From CALACW01 sp963627915 (GTDB taxonomy: Bacteria; Bacillota; Clostridia; Oscillospirales; Acutalibacteraceae): a stretch of DNA of 47,787 bases. How positions within the stretch are numbered: position 1 is the first letter of the stretch; every line of letters begins with the position of its first letter. Shown here piece by piece: positions 14,234-22,661 of this stretch. The stretch covers positions 1-47,787 of the forward strand of contig CAVGCY010000021.1 of assembly GCA_963627915.1 (NCBI GenBank), given 5' to 3'. The translations under genes and the position numbers were made by a program. The notes under the pieces are model-generated. The model did no database searches. It was not told the DNA's origin and saw only the letters and a program-made list of their open reading frames with translations.

Positions 14234-15346
14234 ATGGACGCAAACGAGAAAAAAAATGTGATTAACAAGCTTGTGGAACGCGGTAAGGCGGCAGGCAAGC
14301 TCACTACGCAGGATATCGATACGACTATTCTTGAAATAGATTTCGATATCGAGGAGCTTGACAAGCTTTATGAAACGCTTGAGGCGAACAATATTGAGAT
14401 AGTCGACGATATGCCATCCGATGTTTCGCTTGAGGATATCAATTTTGAATCGGATATCGGCAGAAACGCAGAAGCCGAGGTTGACGACAGCGACAACAAA
14501 AATATTGTAAACGACGACCCCGTAAAATTCTATCTTAAGGAGATAGGAAAGGTTCCGCTTCTTACTTCAGAGGAGGAAATTGACCTTGCAATAAGAATCG
14601 CCGGCGATGATCCCGTAGACAGAGCCAAGGCGAAAAAGAGATTGGAAGAGGCAAACCTCCGTCTTGTCGTAAGCATTGCGAAGCGTTACGGAGGAAGAGG
14701 AATGCAGTTTCTTGACCTTATTCAGGAGGGTAATCTCGGTCTTATCAAGGCTGTTGAAAAATTCGATTATACAAAGGGCTTTAAATTTTCAACCTACGCT
14801 ACATGGTGGATAAGACAGGCTATTACGAGAGCGATAGCCGATCAGGCAAGAACAATTCGTATTCCCGTTCACATGGTTGAAACTATAAACAAGGTTAAAA
14901 AAACAAACAGCCTGCTCCTTCATAAAAACGGCAGAGATCCCACCGCGGAGGAGATTGCCGCAGAGCTCGGTATGTCGAACGAAAAGGTCAGAGAAATTCT
15001 GAGAGTCGCACAGGAGCCTGTTTCGCTTGAAACGCCGATAGGCGAGGAGGAGGACAGCCATCTGGGCGATTTCATCCCCGATGACGACGCTCTTGCTCCC
15101 GCAGACGCGGCTTCTCAGTCCCTTTTAAAGGAGGCTCTCAATTCCGTTCTCTCCACTCTTACGCCGAGAGAGGCCAAGGTGCTTACGCTTCGTTTCGGAC
15201 TTGAGGACGGTCACCCGAGAACGCTTGAGGATGTAGGTCTTGAATTTAACGTTACGAGGGAACGTATACGTCAGATAGAAGCTAAGGCTCTCAGAAAGCT
15301 CCGTCATCCGCAGAGAAGTAAGAAATTAAGAGACTTTCTTGATTAA
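14234..15346 (+). CDS. rpoD: primary sigma factor RpoD (SigA)
   Basis: This is the housekeeping sigma-70 factor. The 370-residue product has region 1.1 (KLVERGKAAGKLTTQDID), 1.2 (DDPVKFYLKEIGKVPLLT), region 2 (NLRLVVSIAKRYGGRGM, FLDLIQEGNLGLIKAVEKFD, FSTYATWWIRQAITRAI), region 3 and region 4 (LRFGLEDGHPRTLEDVG, VTRERIRQIEAKALRKLRH). ATG 14234 is chosen, with GGAG 6 bases upstream; ATG 14222 has no spacing to its site. It is downstream of dnaG in the same operon. Confidence 0.98.
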   Translation: MDANEKKNVINKLVERGKAAGKLTTQDIDTTILEIDFDIEELDKLYETLEANNIEIVDDMPSDVSLEDINFESDIGRNAEAEVDDSDNKNIVNDDPVKFYLKEIGKVPLLTSEEEIDLAIRIAGDDPVDRAKAKKRLEEANLRLVVSIAKRYGGRGMQFLDLIQEGNLGLIKAVEKFDYTKGFKFSTYATWWIRQAITRAIADQARTIRIPVHMVETINKVKKTNSLLLHKNGRDPTAEEIAAELGMSNEKVREILRVAQEPVSLETPIGEEEDSHLGDFIPDDDALAPADAASQSLLKEALNSVLSTLTPREAKVLTLRFGLEDGHPRTLEDVGLEFNVTRERIRQIEAKALRKLRHPQRSKKLRDFLD

Positions 15347-15348
15347 TT

Positions 15349-15387
15349 ATACAACACATGTTGTATATTGTACATAACTTGTGTTGT
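15349..15387. repeat. nested inverted repeats just after rpoD
   Basis: ATACAAC-N4-GTTGTAT (15349-15366) is a perfect 7-bp inverted repeat starting three bases after the rpoD stop. Its left part also pairs, with one mismatch in 12, with 15376-15387 (AACTTGTGTTGT). It could be an operator or an RNA stem at the rpoD 3' end; no strong U tract follows. Confidence 0.5.
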
Positions 15388-15435
15388 TTAACGGTAATTG
15401 TAATTAAAAATTAATAAATTTTAATTATTTCGGTG

Positions 15436-15464
15436 TTGACAAATTAATCTGAATGATATACAAT
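15436..15464 (+). promoter_or_regulatory. strong promoter in the rpoD-ceramidase gap
   Basis: TTGACA (15436-15441), exactly 17 bases and TACAAT (15459-15464). No coding region follows on the plus strand before a strong hairpin. Confidence 0.8.
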
Positions 15465-15470
15465 ATCAAT

Positions 15471-15566
15471 TGTGAAAAACGTATAGTTTTTTCAATTCCT
15501 TTTCATTTTATTTTCTCTTCCCCGACGAAGCTCCGCAGTTTTCTGCGGAGCTTCGTTACCTTTTAC
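15471..15566 (+). ncRNA. candidate small RNA, about 95 nt
   Basis: Transcription from the promoter at 15436-15464 should start near 15471 and end at the hairpin 15525-15556, giving about 95 nt. The predicted RNA has a 5' hairpin (AATTG..GAAAAAC pairing with GTTTTTTCAATT), a single-stranded pyrimidine-rich linker containing TTCTCTTCCCC (15513-15523), and a 14-bp terminator stem. The linker could pair with GGGGAAGAG-like ribosome sites, as in known CU-rich antisense RNAs. No convincing frame lies within. The alternative is that the hairpin is only the rpoD terminator. Confidence 0.5.
15525..15566 (+). terminator. 14-bp hairpin terminator
   Basis: The stem 15525-15538 pairs perfectly with 15543-15556 around TTTT. 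The following tract is interrupted (TACCTTTT), so termination may be less than complete. Confidence 0.75.
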
Positions 15567-15640
15567 AATTAAATTTTAAATAAAATAATACCGACCGAAA
15601 AGGTAGTTATTCAACACGATGTTAAATTTAATAAAAATAA

Positions 15641-15672
15641 ACCGGGATAAACGAAAAATCATCCCGGTCTGT
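15641..15672 (-). terminator. terminator of the glycosidase/ceramidase operon
   Basis: An 8-bp stem ACCGGGAT/ATCCCGGT with a 12-base loop; on the minus strand it is followed by TTATTTTTATT. It can also act on the plus strand. Confidence 0.8.
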
Positions 15673-15686
15673 TTTATTTCAGAATT

Positions 15687-17297
15687 TTAGTTTCTTCTTG
15701 CTTTGCAGTCGTCTGTCAGAGATATGAAAGCTTTGACGATATTCGACGCAGCTTCCTTGCCCGTGGAAATAAGTTCTTCATAATGAAGAGGTGCAACGAA
15801 TCCGCCCCAGTCGTTGTCGGGGACTATATAGCCTATTTCGTCGTTGCACAGCCCGACGGCGAACATATAACCGTCAGTCAGCGAATTTATGCTCGGCAGC
15901 GTCCATTCTTCATGATTATATGATTCCTCTTTTGAGCAGCATCCTCCGAGCAAAAGCTCCGGAGCCGCTTCGCCGGGAAGAAGAGCGATTCTGTATTCGC
16001 AGCCAAGCTCGACATAGCCTATTTCCGTTATGAAGCCCATATCGGAAAAACCGGGAACGGTCACTATATTATGATTGACCAGATGCGACTTGCCCAGAAC
16101 GAGAAAAAGTTTATTTGTTACGGGAACATAAAATTCCCTGATTCCGACGTTTATAAACGGTTCAATCTTTTTATACGATTTCTCGTCCGTCGATTCCACG
16201 AATCTGCCTATGACTCTGCCGTATTCCTGTATGCCCTCAAAATTATCAAGTCCTTCGGGAATGTTTGAGCCTCTTTCCGTCGCTATCGCAAGCTCTGCGC
16301 CCTGGAAAAAAATCGCGTTGTTGCCGTATTCCTCAAGCTGCGAGCAGATATACAGCGGAAAATCGGAGCTTACCGAGCAGTTTGAATATCCCACGCATGT
16401 CGGGTGCGCCGCCATGAACACGGCTTTTGTGGGAGAAGAGCCGTCCGACGGAATAAAACGCATTATATTGATATCCTTCATAAGGACGTCGGGCGGACGT
16501 TTATCGCGTACGAATTTTCCCCCGTCGACGGTTGCAATCGAAAGTTCTCCGTCCTTCATATCGAGGACGGCTTTTTTTATCGTTTCGGCTGTTTTTTCTT
16601 TTAATTCGCCCATGAACCGCGCATTTTTGCCCGATTTGAAGTTATATGTTTTCTTTATTGTTTCGATAACGTTGTTTTTAAGCGAGGATACTATATCGCC
16701 CCATATTCCGAGCGTATCGAGCCCCGAATGACAGTGCGTTGCGGAAACGTTAATTGATTTTATATTGTTTTCCTTTGCAAAATCTTTAAGCAGAAAGCGG
16801 ATATCGCGTATATCGTGATTTGAAATGCCTACGCAGTCGATTACGGCAAAAACGGTTGTTCCTCTGCCCGAACAATCGTCTATCGCTATGGCTCTTACGA
16901 ATAAATCGTCGAGAACACCGTCGGCTCTGTGCGGCGGGAACGCAAGATAACCGGCTATGTAATATTCGTCGTTTGTCACATCGTACGGGAGAATGCTCCG
17001 CTTTGAAAAGCCTAATTTCCATTTTGCGCCGTCGGCGGGGGAGGTAAGAAATTTTTCATCTCCCGGATAAAAATTTTCACTCTCCCAGTCTATTAAATCG
17101 GGTCTTTCGACGTCGGGAAGTATTGCGGAAAGTCCGCCCGTTACGGCGTTAATCGCGGAGTCCGCGAGGTCGTAAAGTCTGCGTTTGTTTTTATCCTCTT
17201 TAAAAGCTGTCCGGACTTTTTCCGCGGCAATCGCTCCGCCGGCCGCCGCCGCAGTCAATGCGGAGAGCGAAAACAGTGCCTTTGTTTTTTTTCTCAT
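15687..17297 (-). CDS. neutral ceramidase-like protein
   Basis: Neutral/alkaline ceramidases are zinc amidases that cut the fatty acid from ceramide. The 536-residue product has an N-terminal hydrophobic segment (about 8-25) suggesting export or membrane anchoring. The N-terminal ceramidase domain follows, with SATHCHSGLD (His188, His190, the zinc-type ATHTHSG motif) and a further His in MAAHPTCVGY. The usual GDVSPN-like nucleophile region is replaced by a variant near FFQGAELAIAT, so the activity and substrate are unsure. The ATG overlaps the stop of the upstream glycosidase-like gene (ATGA), with AAGGAG before it, indicating coupling. In gut Clostridia such proteins are often annotated as ceramidase-domain proteins without tested function. 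Confidence 0.78.
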   Translation of the reverse strand: MRKKTKALFSLSALTAAAAGGAIAAEKVRTAFKEDKNKRRLYDLADSAINAVTGGLSAILPDVERPDLIDWESENFYPGDEKFLTSPADGAKWKLGFSKRSILPYDVTNDEYYIAGYLAFPPHRADGVLDDLFVRAIAIDDCSGRGTTVFAVIDCVGISNHDIRDIRFLLKDFAKENNIKSINVSATHCHSGLDTLGIWGDIVSSLKNNVIETIKKTYNFKSGKNARFMGELKEKTAETIKKAVLDMKDGELSIATVDGGKFVRDKRPPDVLMKDINIMRFIPSDGSSPTKAVFMAAHPTCVGYSNCSVSSDFPLYICSQLEEYGNNAIFFQGAELAIATERGSNIPEGLDNFEGIQEYGRVIGRFVESTDEKSYKKIEPFINVGIREFYVPVTNKLFLVLGKSHLVNHNIVTVPGFSDMGFITEIGYVELGCEYRIALLPGEAAPELLLGGCCSKEESYNHEEWTLPSINSLTDGYMFAVGLCNDEIGYIVPDNDWGGFVAPLHYEELISTGKEAASNIVKAFISLTDDCKARRN

Positions 17298-19495
17298 TTG
17301 TCAGTCTCCTTGTCTTTGATAATTCTGAATTCGGATATCATAATTCCGATAACCGGTTCATATATGCTTATATCGGCGCATCCGTTAATAAGCATTGAAT
17401 TTTTGATTTTGTAGGAATGCGTTTCAAATCCGGGGGCGGAGTACATTTCATCAAATTTTTCGTTTCTCTCTCCGCCGTACTGTCTGCCGTCGTAAACCGT
17501 CTGCCCGTTTACCGTGATTTTGAAATGCGAGACTTTATCGTCGTATCTCGGTTTTATATTTAATATGAGCTTATAATCGCAGTCTGAATCGAGCCCTCCC
17601 GTTTTGCAGTCAAAATAATAGTGGTCGTAAACCTTGAGCATGCACATCGGGATAGAGCCGTTGTTTTTTTCGGGATTGTCGCCCTGAAAATCCATATAAA
17701 AATCGGGTTTTTGTCTTACGCCGAGGACGTCGAAGCCGTGCAGAGCGAATGAAAAATAATATTCGTCCTTATCGACGTTGTTTCTGTTTATAAGTCCCGA
17801 AATAAAATCGTGCCGTTTTTTGTCGGAGAGATTTTCGGCGTAATCAAGACGGTTTAAAATATATCGCCTGTCCGTTACGGGATTATCGATTGTATCGAGA
17901 ACCGCTCCGCGTTCCCAGCCGGAGGCGTGATAACGCTTAACGTCAAGCTGGAGCCCTATCATGTCAAAGAGTAATTCCGCATGTTCGTCAAGCGCGTTTC
18001 TTAATTTTTTATATTCGGAATCAAAATCCGTATTGAGAATTTTCTTCGCGCTTTTTAAATCGCCGTATTTTAAACGATCCTTTGCTTTTTCGATAAGAGA
18101 GTTTTCAAAAATCATGCGTTTTCTGACAATAAGGTCGCATTCCGCTCTGAACAGAAGAATAAGAAAACGCCAGTTTTTTAAAAGAGCCGGATTTTTATTT
18201 AATTCGGACGAGAATATGTAATATGTATATTCTATCCCGGCATTTGTATCGGGCGAACCCTCCCAGTTGTATTCGAGGTTTAAAATTCCGTCGGCGATTC
18301 TGTTTTCATCCGCTTCAAAAATAAACAGACGCGCATAGTCAAGAATTATACCGCGTATATTTGTTTCTCCGTAATAATCAAGATACGACCATACGAATTT
18401 GTTGACGTCGTCGGTGACTCCTTCGGAATAGCTTACGCTTCCCGTGACGTAGGGCGAGGTAAGCTTGTGAAGCGACGCGTATTCGCGAGGCCTCGGATTT
18501 GTAGATTCACGGCTCAGCGTCGAAGCGAGAGCATAGTGCCAGTCGTCTCTGAAAACGTGAACGGGATATTCGCACCGCACATTGTGGGTTATATCGGGGT
18601 AAAGGCGTATCGGGTATCTTGCGGGGAGTTTTTTTCTCAGTTCGTCAAGGTCGAACGCTCTGTTCGGACCCGTAATCACGCCGTCTATGTTTTCGGGCAG
18701 TTTATTCATTTCGTTAATGAATTTTTCGCCCCAGCCGTCCGTGCCGGGGCTCTGCGCGCTCGGCCAAAGCTCTGCGTTCGGGCGGATTTTTTTAAGTTTT
18801 TCTCCGAGCATGTCCGATTTTTTTACAAATTCGTCTCCGTCAAAGCATCCCGGATCTCCTCCGGGCGGAAAAATGACGTCGAGCCGGGGCATAATTTCAA
18901 ACGTATGTTCCCTTGACGAAAAGTATGTTTTTTCGTCGGATTTGTCGTTCGGATACCAGACTGATACGTCCATGTCGATTTCGTTCGCAAGACGTGAGGC
19001 GTATGATAAAAATTCGTCCTGCTTATATTTCATAAGAGGATTGTAATTTTCCTCTTTATCCTCAAAATGCGTGTGCTCCATCGTGTTGCATCCGAAGAAC
19101 ATCAATTCTTTAAAATAATTAAAATACGTATCGCAGTCCCATGCGTCGTATGTGTTGGGCGTATCTCTGTATCCAAGCTGATGACCGCGTATTTTTTTAT
19201 CGGGCGAATACGTTCCGTCCATGTCCGCGGTAAGCGTTATTTCACCGTCGGAAATTGTTATTTTTCTGAGAAAATGACCCGACGCGAACAGGAATCCCCG
19301 TATGCCGTATGCTGTGAACGTTATTTCGTCGGCGTTCGTTGAAACTTTATATGAATCCCTGCCGGAATTTCTGTCCGTAACGAATTTAAACGAGTATTTG
19401 CATTTTGCGTTCCTTTTCTTCAGCTCGGCTTCAAGTATGCTCCGAGCCTTTATTTCGTCGGGCTGCGAGGCGGATATTTTATATGTATTCTCCAT
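17294..19495 (-). CDS. putative glycoside hydrolase (alpha-glucuronidase/GH20-like fold)
   Basis: The 733-residue protein looks like a family with an N-terminal alpha/beta domain (about 1-95, with AYGIRGFLFASGHFLRKI) as in GH20 and GH67 enzymes. A TIM-barrel-like core follows: KIRGHQLGYRDTPNTYDAWD, then FKELMFFGCNTMEHTHFEDKE and later DGVITGPNRAFD. A helical stretch spans about 420-540, and the C-terminal beta region resembles a sugar-binding module. No signal peptide is seen, so it is probably cytoplasmic. I cannot place it in a numbered GH family or name its acid/base residues with confidence. It is first in an operon with the ceramidase-like gene, which suggests joint processing of a glycosylated amide such as a glycolipid; that is inference. 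Confidence 0.6.
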   Translation of the reverse strand: MENTYKISASQPDEIKARSILEAELKKRNAKCKYSFKFVTDRNSGRDSYKVSTNADEITFTAYGIRGFLFASGHFLRKITISDGEITLTADMDGTYSPDKKIRGHQLGYRDTPNTYDAWDCDTYFNYFKELMFFGCNTMEHTHFEDKEENYNPLMKYKQDEFLSYASRLANEIDMDVSVWYPNDKSDEKTYFSSREHTFEIMPRLDVIFPPGGDPGCFDGDEFVKKSDMLGEKLKKIRPNAELWPSAQSPGTDGWGEKFINEMNKLPENIDGVITGPNRAFDLDELRKKLPARYPIRLYPDITHNVRCEYPVHVFRDDWHYALASTLSRESTNPRPREYASLHKLTSPYVTGSVSYSEGVTDDVNKFVWSYLDYYGETNIRGIILDYARLFIFEADENRIADGILNLEYNWEGSPDTNAGIEYTYYIFSSELNKNPALLKNWRFLILLFRAECDLIVRKRMIFENSLIEKAKDRLKYGDLKSAKKILNTDFDSEYKKLRNALDEHAELLFDMIGLQLDVKRYHASGWERGAVLDTIDNPVTDRRYILNRLDYAENLSDKKRHDFISGLINRNNVDKDEYYFSFALHGFDVLGVRQKPDFYMDFQGDNPEKNNGSIPMCMLKVYDHYYFDCKTGGLDSDCDYKLILNIKPRYDDKVSHFKITVNGQTVYDGRQYGGERNEKFDEMYSAPGFETHSYKIKNSMLINGCADISIYEPVIGIMISEFRIIKDKETDK

Positions 19496-19524
19496 AGATG
19501 AAACTCCGTAGATTATTTTTTTTG

Positions 19525-19558
19525 ATATATTTTATCACAAAATATATGGCATAATCAA
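19525..19558 (-). promoter_or_regulatory. promoter with palindromic operator for the glycosidase/ceramidase operon
   Basis: On the minus strand TTGATT (19553-19558), 18 bases and TAAAAT (19529-19534). A perfect 9-bp inverted repeat (19525-19533 with 19539-19547, 5-base centre) covers the -10 box and part of the spacer, a typical repressor position. Confidence 0.55.
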
Positions 19559-19586
19559 CAAAAAATCGAAAGAATAAAAAAAAGAC

Positions 19587-19615
19587 TTGAATTTATTTTT
19601 AATTGACGTTATAAT
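19587..19615 (+). promoter_or_regulatory. promoter of the 45-residue protein gene
   Basis: TTGAAT (19587-19592), 17 bases and TATAAT (19610-19615), 37 bases before the ATG. Confidence 0.75.
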
Positions 19616-19652
19616 AATTACAAATAATAACATATTAAAGGAGTCGAATAAA

Positions 19653-19790
19653 ATGGACTACGGCAATATAAATTGGAAAGAGCTTTCGTACAGAAATCTT
19701 AAAATTTTTACCGTTATCAGAATTATCGAGGCTATTTTAAGACTTTTCGGTATTAACGGTATTTTCGGTGACGAGGACGCAACCGAATAA
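19653..19790 (+). CDS. 45-residue small protein with one hydrophobic helix
   Basis: ATG 19653 follows AAAGGAG and opens 45 codons. The product begins MDYGNINWKELSYRN, has a central amphipathic/hydrophobic stretch FTVIRIIEAILRLFGI and ends in an acidic tail DEDATE. It could lie on or in the membrane. I recognise no family. A consensus promoter just upstream, an excellent ribosome site and a strong terminator downstream make it a self-contained transcription unit, which supports a real gene. It sits between the divergent glycosidase operon and obg. Confidence 0.7.
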   Translation: MDYGNINWKELSYRNLKIFTVIRIIEAILRLFGINGIFGDEDATE

Positions 19791-19863
19791 TTTTATTTTT
19801 TAATATTTCAGCATTTTCGTATACATTTTTGTGTATTAGTATGGTTTTCCTTTCAGTTATACT

Positions 19864-19920
19864 CAAAGCTCGTACCCGGATTTTCGATATGATTATCAGG
19901 TTCGGGCTTTGGGTATTTTT
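19864..19920 (+). terminator. terminator of the small protein gene
   Basis: A 13-bp stem (19864-19876 with 19899-19911; one mismatch, one wobble) is followed by GGTATTTTT. Confidence 0.8.
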
Positions 19921-20015
19921 ATGCGCTTTTTTATAAATAATTTTTATTTTACTGTTTATTAATTAATCGGTATATGTTAAAATAATTAAGTAAAAGTTTG
20001 TCAGAGGTAGAATAT

Positions 20016-21287
20016 ATGTTTGTTGATAAAGCAAAGATTAAAATCAAAGCGGGAAACGGCGGTAACGGAGCCGTCGCTTTTCACCGTGAAAAATACGTTG
20101 CGTCCGGCGGTCCGGACGGCGGAGACGGCGGAAAGGGCGGAGACGTTGTATTTGAAGTCGATACGAATTTGTCGACTCTCTCCGATTTTCGCTATAAGAG
20201 AAAGTACACGGCGCCCGGCGGTATGCCAGGACAGGGCGGTCACAGAAACGGGAAAAAAGGCGAGGATTTAATAATTAAAGTTCCCAGGGGCACAATAATC
20301 AGAGAGGAAGAGAGCGGAGTTGTGCTTGCGGATATGTCCGGTACGGAACGCTTTGTCGCCGCGAAGGGCGGTAAAGGCGGATGGGGCAACAGCCATTTTG
20401 CGACCCCGACGAGACAGACTCCGCGTTTCGCAAAGGACGGAGTTCCGGGCGAGGAGTGGGATGTTACGCTTGAATTGAAGCTTCTTGCCGACATAGGTCT
20501 TTTGGGATTCCCCAACGTCGGAAAATCGACTCTCATCTCCGTTGTCAGCGAGGCAAAGCCGATTATCGCCGACTATCATTTTACGACTCTTACTCCCGTT
20601 CTCGGTGTTGTCAGAATGGGACCGGAGAGCAGCTTTGTTATGGCCGATATTCCCGGTCTTATCGAGGGCGCGGGCGAGGGCGCGGGACTCGGACATGAAT
20701 TTTTGCGTCACGTCGAGAGATGCCGTATGCTTATACACGTAGTCGACGTATCGGGAAGCGAGGGCAGAAATCCGACAGAGGATTTTGAAACGATAAATAA
20801 TGAGCTTGCCGTATTTAATCCCGAACTGGTTAATTGTCCGCAGATTGTCGCAGGCAATAAAATCGATATGGCGACGGACGAGCAGAGGGAGAGCTTCAGA
20901 AAATATATCGAGGACAAGGGGCTTCGGTATTTTGAGATATGCGCGCCGATTCTTGAGGGGACGAAGGAGCTTATAAACGCCGCGGCGGCAATGCTTGCGT
21001 CACTTCCGCCGATTAAACGGTATGAAACCGAAAGCGTACCGCCCGAAATGCTTTTGAAGAAAAAATCCGGCGGATATAAGATAAACGTTATGGACGGAAC
21101 ATACTATGTCGAGGCGGAATGGCTTTTGAAGATACTCAATAAAACAGACCCCGACGACTACGAATCGCTGCAGTATTTTCAGAAGGTTCTTGAAACGAGC
21201 GGAATACTTGCGTCTCTTCGCTCAAGGGGGATACAGGACGGCGATACCGTAAATATTTACGATATGGAGTTCGAGTATGTGCCTTGA
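20016..21287 (+). CDS. obg: GTPase Obg
   Basis: Obg (CgtA) is an essential GTPase for 50S ribosome assembly and stress control. The 423-residue product has the glycine-rich Obg fold (AGNGGNGAVAFHREK, GGPDGGDGGKGGDV, GGKGGWGNSHF), the G domain (GFPNVGKST, DIPGLIEGA, NKID) and the C-terminal OCT domain (about 345-423). ATG 20016 is chosen since GAGGTAG lies 6 bases upstream. It starts the operon obg-mrnC-yitT-lepA-hemW; mrnC begins inside its last codons. Confidence 0.98.
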   Translation: MFVDKAKIKIKAGNGGNGAVAFHREKYVASGGPDGGDGGKGGDVVFEVDTNLSTLSDFRYKRKYTAPGGMPGQGGHRNGKKGEDLIIKVPRGTIIREEESGVVLADMSGTERFVAAKGGKGGWGNSHFATPTRQTPRFAKDGVPGEEWDVTLELKLLADIGLLGFPNVGKSTLISVVSEAKPIIADYHFTTLTPVLGVVRMGPESSFVMADIPGLIEGAGEGAGLGHEFLRHVERCRMLIHVVDVSGSEGRNPTEDFETINNELAVFNPELVNCPQIVAGNKIDMATDEQRESFRKYIEDKGLRYFEICAPILEGTKELINAAAAMLASLPPIKRYETESVPPEMLLKKKSGGYKINVMDGTYYVEAEWLLKILNKTDPDDYESLQYFQKVLETSGILASLRSRGIQDGDTVNIYDMEFEYVP

Positions 21288-21699
21288 TTTGAAAAATTCC
21301 GATGCGGATATGATAAGCAATTGTGAAAATGCGAATATTTCCGAAATACCGGTTTTGAATCTTGCTTTTTTCGGCGACGCCGTTTATTCGCTTATGATAA
21401 GGGAAATGCTTGTCGGCGAAAATAAAACGCCCCCGTCCCATATACATTCCGAGAGTACGAAATACGTAAGCGCTGTTTTTCAGTCCGAGCTTGCCGGGCG
21501 GATACTCGGTTTTCTCGACGAAAATGAGATGACCGTATTTAAGCGCGGACGCAACGCCCACACTTCGCACACTCCGAAAAACGCGAGCGAGGCGCAGTAT
21601 CACAGGGCGACGGGACTTGAAACGCTGTTCGGATATCTGTATATAACAAAAAAATTTGAAAGGCTCAAGGAGCTGTTTTCATATGTTTATGAGATTTGA
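21277..21699 (+). CDS. mrnC: Mini-ribonuclease 3 (MrnC)
   Basis: Mini-III is an RNase III catalytic domain without a double-stranded RNA-binding domain; in Bacillus it matures 23S rRNA. The 140-residue product has the signature NLAFFGDAVYSLMIREML with catalytic Asp, VSAVFQSELAGRIL, KRGRNAHTSHTPKNAS and ETLFGYLYI with the second acidic site. Its ATG lies 11 bases inside obg, with GGAG 8 bases upstream, so the two are coupled. Confidence 0.95.
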   Translation: MCLDLKNSDADMISNCENANISEIPVLNLAFFGDAVYSLMIREMLVGENKTPPSHIHSESTKYVSAVFQSELAGRILGFLDENEMTVFKRGRNAHTSHTPKNASEAQYHRATGLETLFGYLYITKKFERLKELFSYVYEI

Positions 21700-21721
21700 A
21701 TCGGGGGGAAAGGGTTATTTT

Positions 21722-22648
21722 ATGAAAAAAAAGGAACGCAGTAATTTTGTCAGTGATTTTAAACGGGATTTTACGCCGAAATCCGTTTTAATCGATCTGC
21801 TGTGCTATATTGCCGGCGGATTCTGCTATGCCGCGGCGGTAAATATATTCAATTCTCCCAACAGTATAGCTCAGGGCGGAGCGACGGGTATAGCGATTCT
21901 TATAAACTATATCTTCCCCGTACTTCCCATCGGTACTATTCTGTTTCTTATAAACATACCGCTTTTTATCGCCTCGTTTATAAAGTACGGCAGGAATTTC
22001 ATAATGAAAACTTTTACCGCTACGCTTATACTTTCGGCGATTATCGATATTCAGGAGATAGTTATTTCAAAGTATAACCTTATTTATACGGGCGACAGGC
22101 TTCTTGCCGCGCTGTTCGGCGGCGCGTTGTGCGGACTCGGCCTCGGCATGGTTTTTTCGCGCGGAGCAACTACGGGAGGCACGGATATTATGGGCAAGCT
22201 CGTAAAATCCGCCGTTCCGCATATTTCCATGGGCAGACTTGTTATGATAATGGATTTGTGCGTCGTTTGCATGGCGGGCGTTGTTTATAAAAGCATAGAG
22301 AGCATGCTGTATGCCGTTATAGTTTTCTTTGTCAGCGGAAGAACGCTTGATTTTGTCCTTTACGGCACGGACAGAAATAAACTTCTTATGATAATAACCG
22401 AAAAGTATGACGAGGTCGCCGACGTTTTGAGGTCGAATTTTTACCACGGCGTTACGGTCGTGAACATTGAGAACACGTACGACAAGCAGAATAAAAAAAT
22501 GCTTATGACCGCCGTTCATGCCAACGAGGTTGCAAAGGTTAAAAAAATGGTTTTAAGCGCAGACCCGAGACCGTTTATAATAATAACGGACTCTACGGAA
22601 ATACGCGGTCAGGGCTTTAAACCTCTTGATAATAAAGACGAAATGTGA
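21722..22648 (+). CDS. YitT family membrane protein
   Basis: The YitT family (PF02588 membrane part plus a DUF2179 tail) has no settled function. The 308-residue product has about five membrane spans between residues 20 and 200, with GGATGIAILINYIFP and SRGATTGGTDIMGK as family glycine motifs. The cytosolic C-terminal DUF2179 domain runs from about 215 to 295 (NKLLMIITEKYDEVADVL ... GQGFKPL). ATG 21722 is chosen because AAAGGG lies 7 bases upstream; the longer frame overlaps mrnC. It is in the obg operon, 22 bases after mrnC. Confidence 0.93.
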   Translation: MKKKERSNFVSDFKRDFTPKSVLIDLLCYIAGGFCYAAAVNIFNSPNSIAQGGATGIAILINYIFPVLPIGTILFLINIPLFIASFIKYGRNFIMKTFTATLILSAIIDIQEIVISKYNLIYTGDRLLAALFGGALCGLGLGMVFSRGATTGGTDIMGKLVKSAVPHISMGRLVMIMDLCVVCMAGVVYKSIESMLYAVIVFFVSGRTLDFVLYGTDRNKLLMIITEKYDEVADVLRSNFYHGVTVVNIENTYDKQNKKMLMTAVHANEVAKVKKMVLSADPRPFIIITDSTEIRGQGFKPLDNKDEM

Positions 22649-22661
22649 AAAGGGATACCGT

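Noticed and set aside
15453..15571. 39-codon frame across the small RNA promoter
   Set aside because: Its ATG lies upstream of the predicted transcription start and it has no ribosome site; the sequence is explained by promoter and hairpins.
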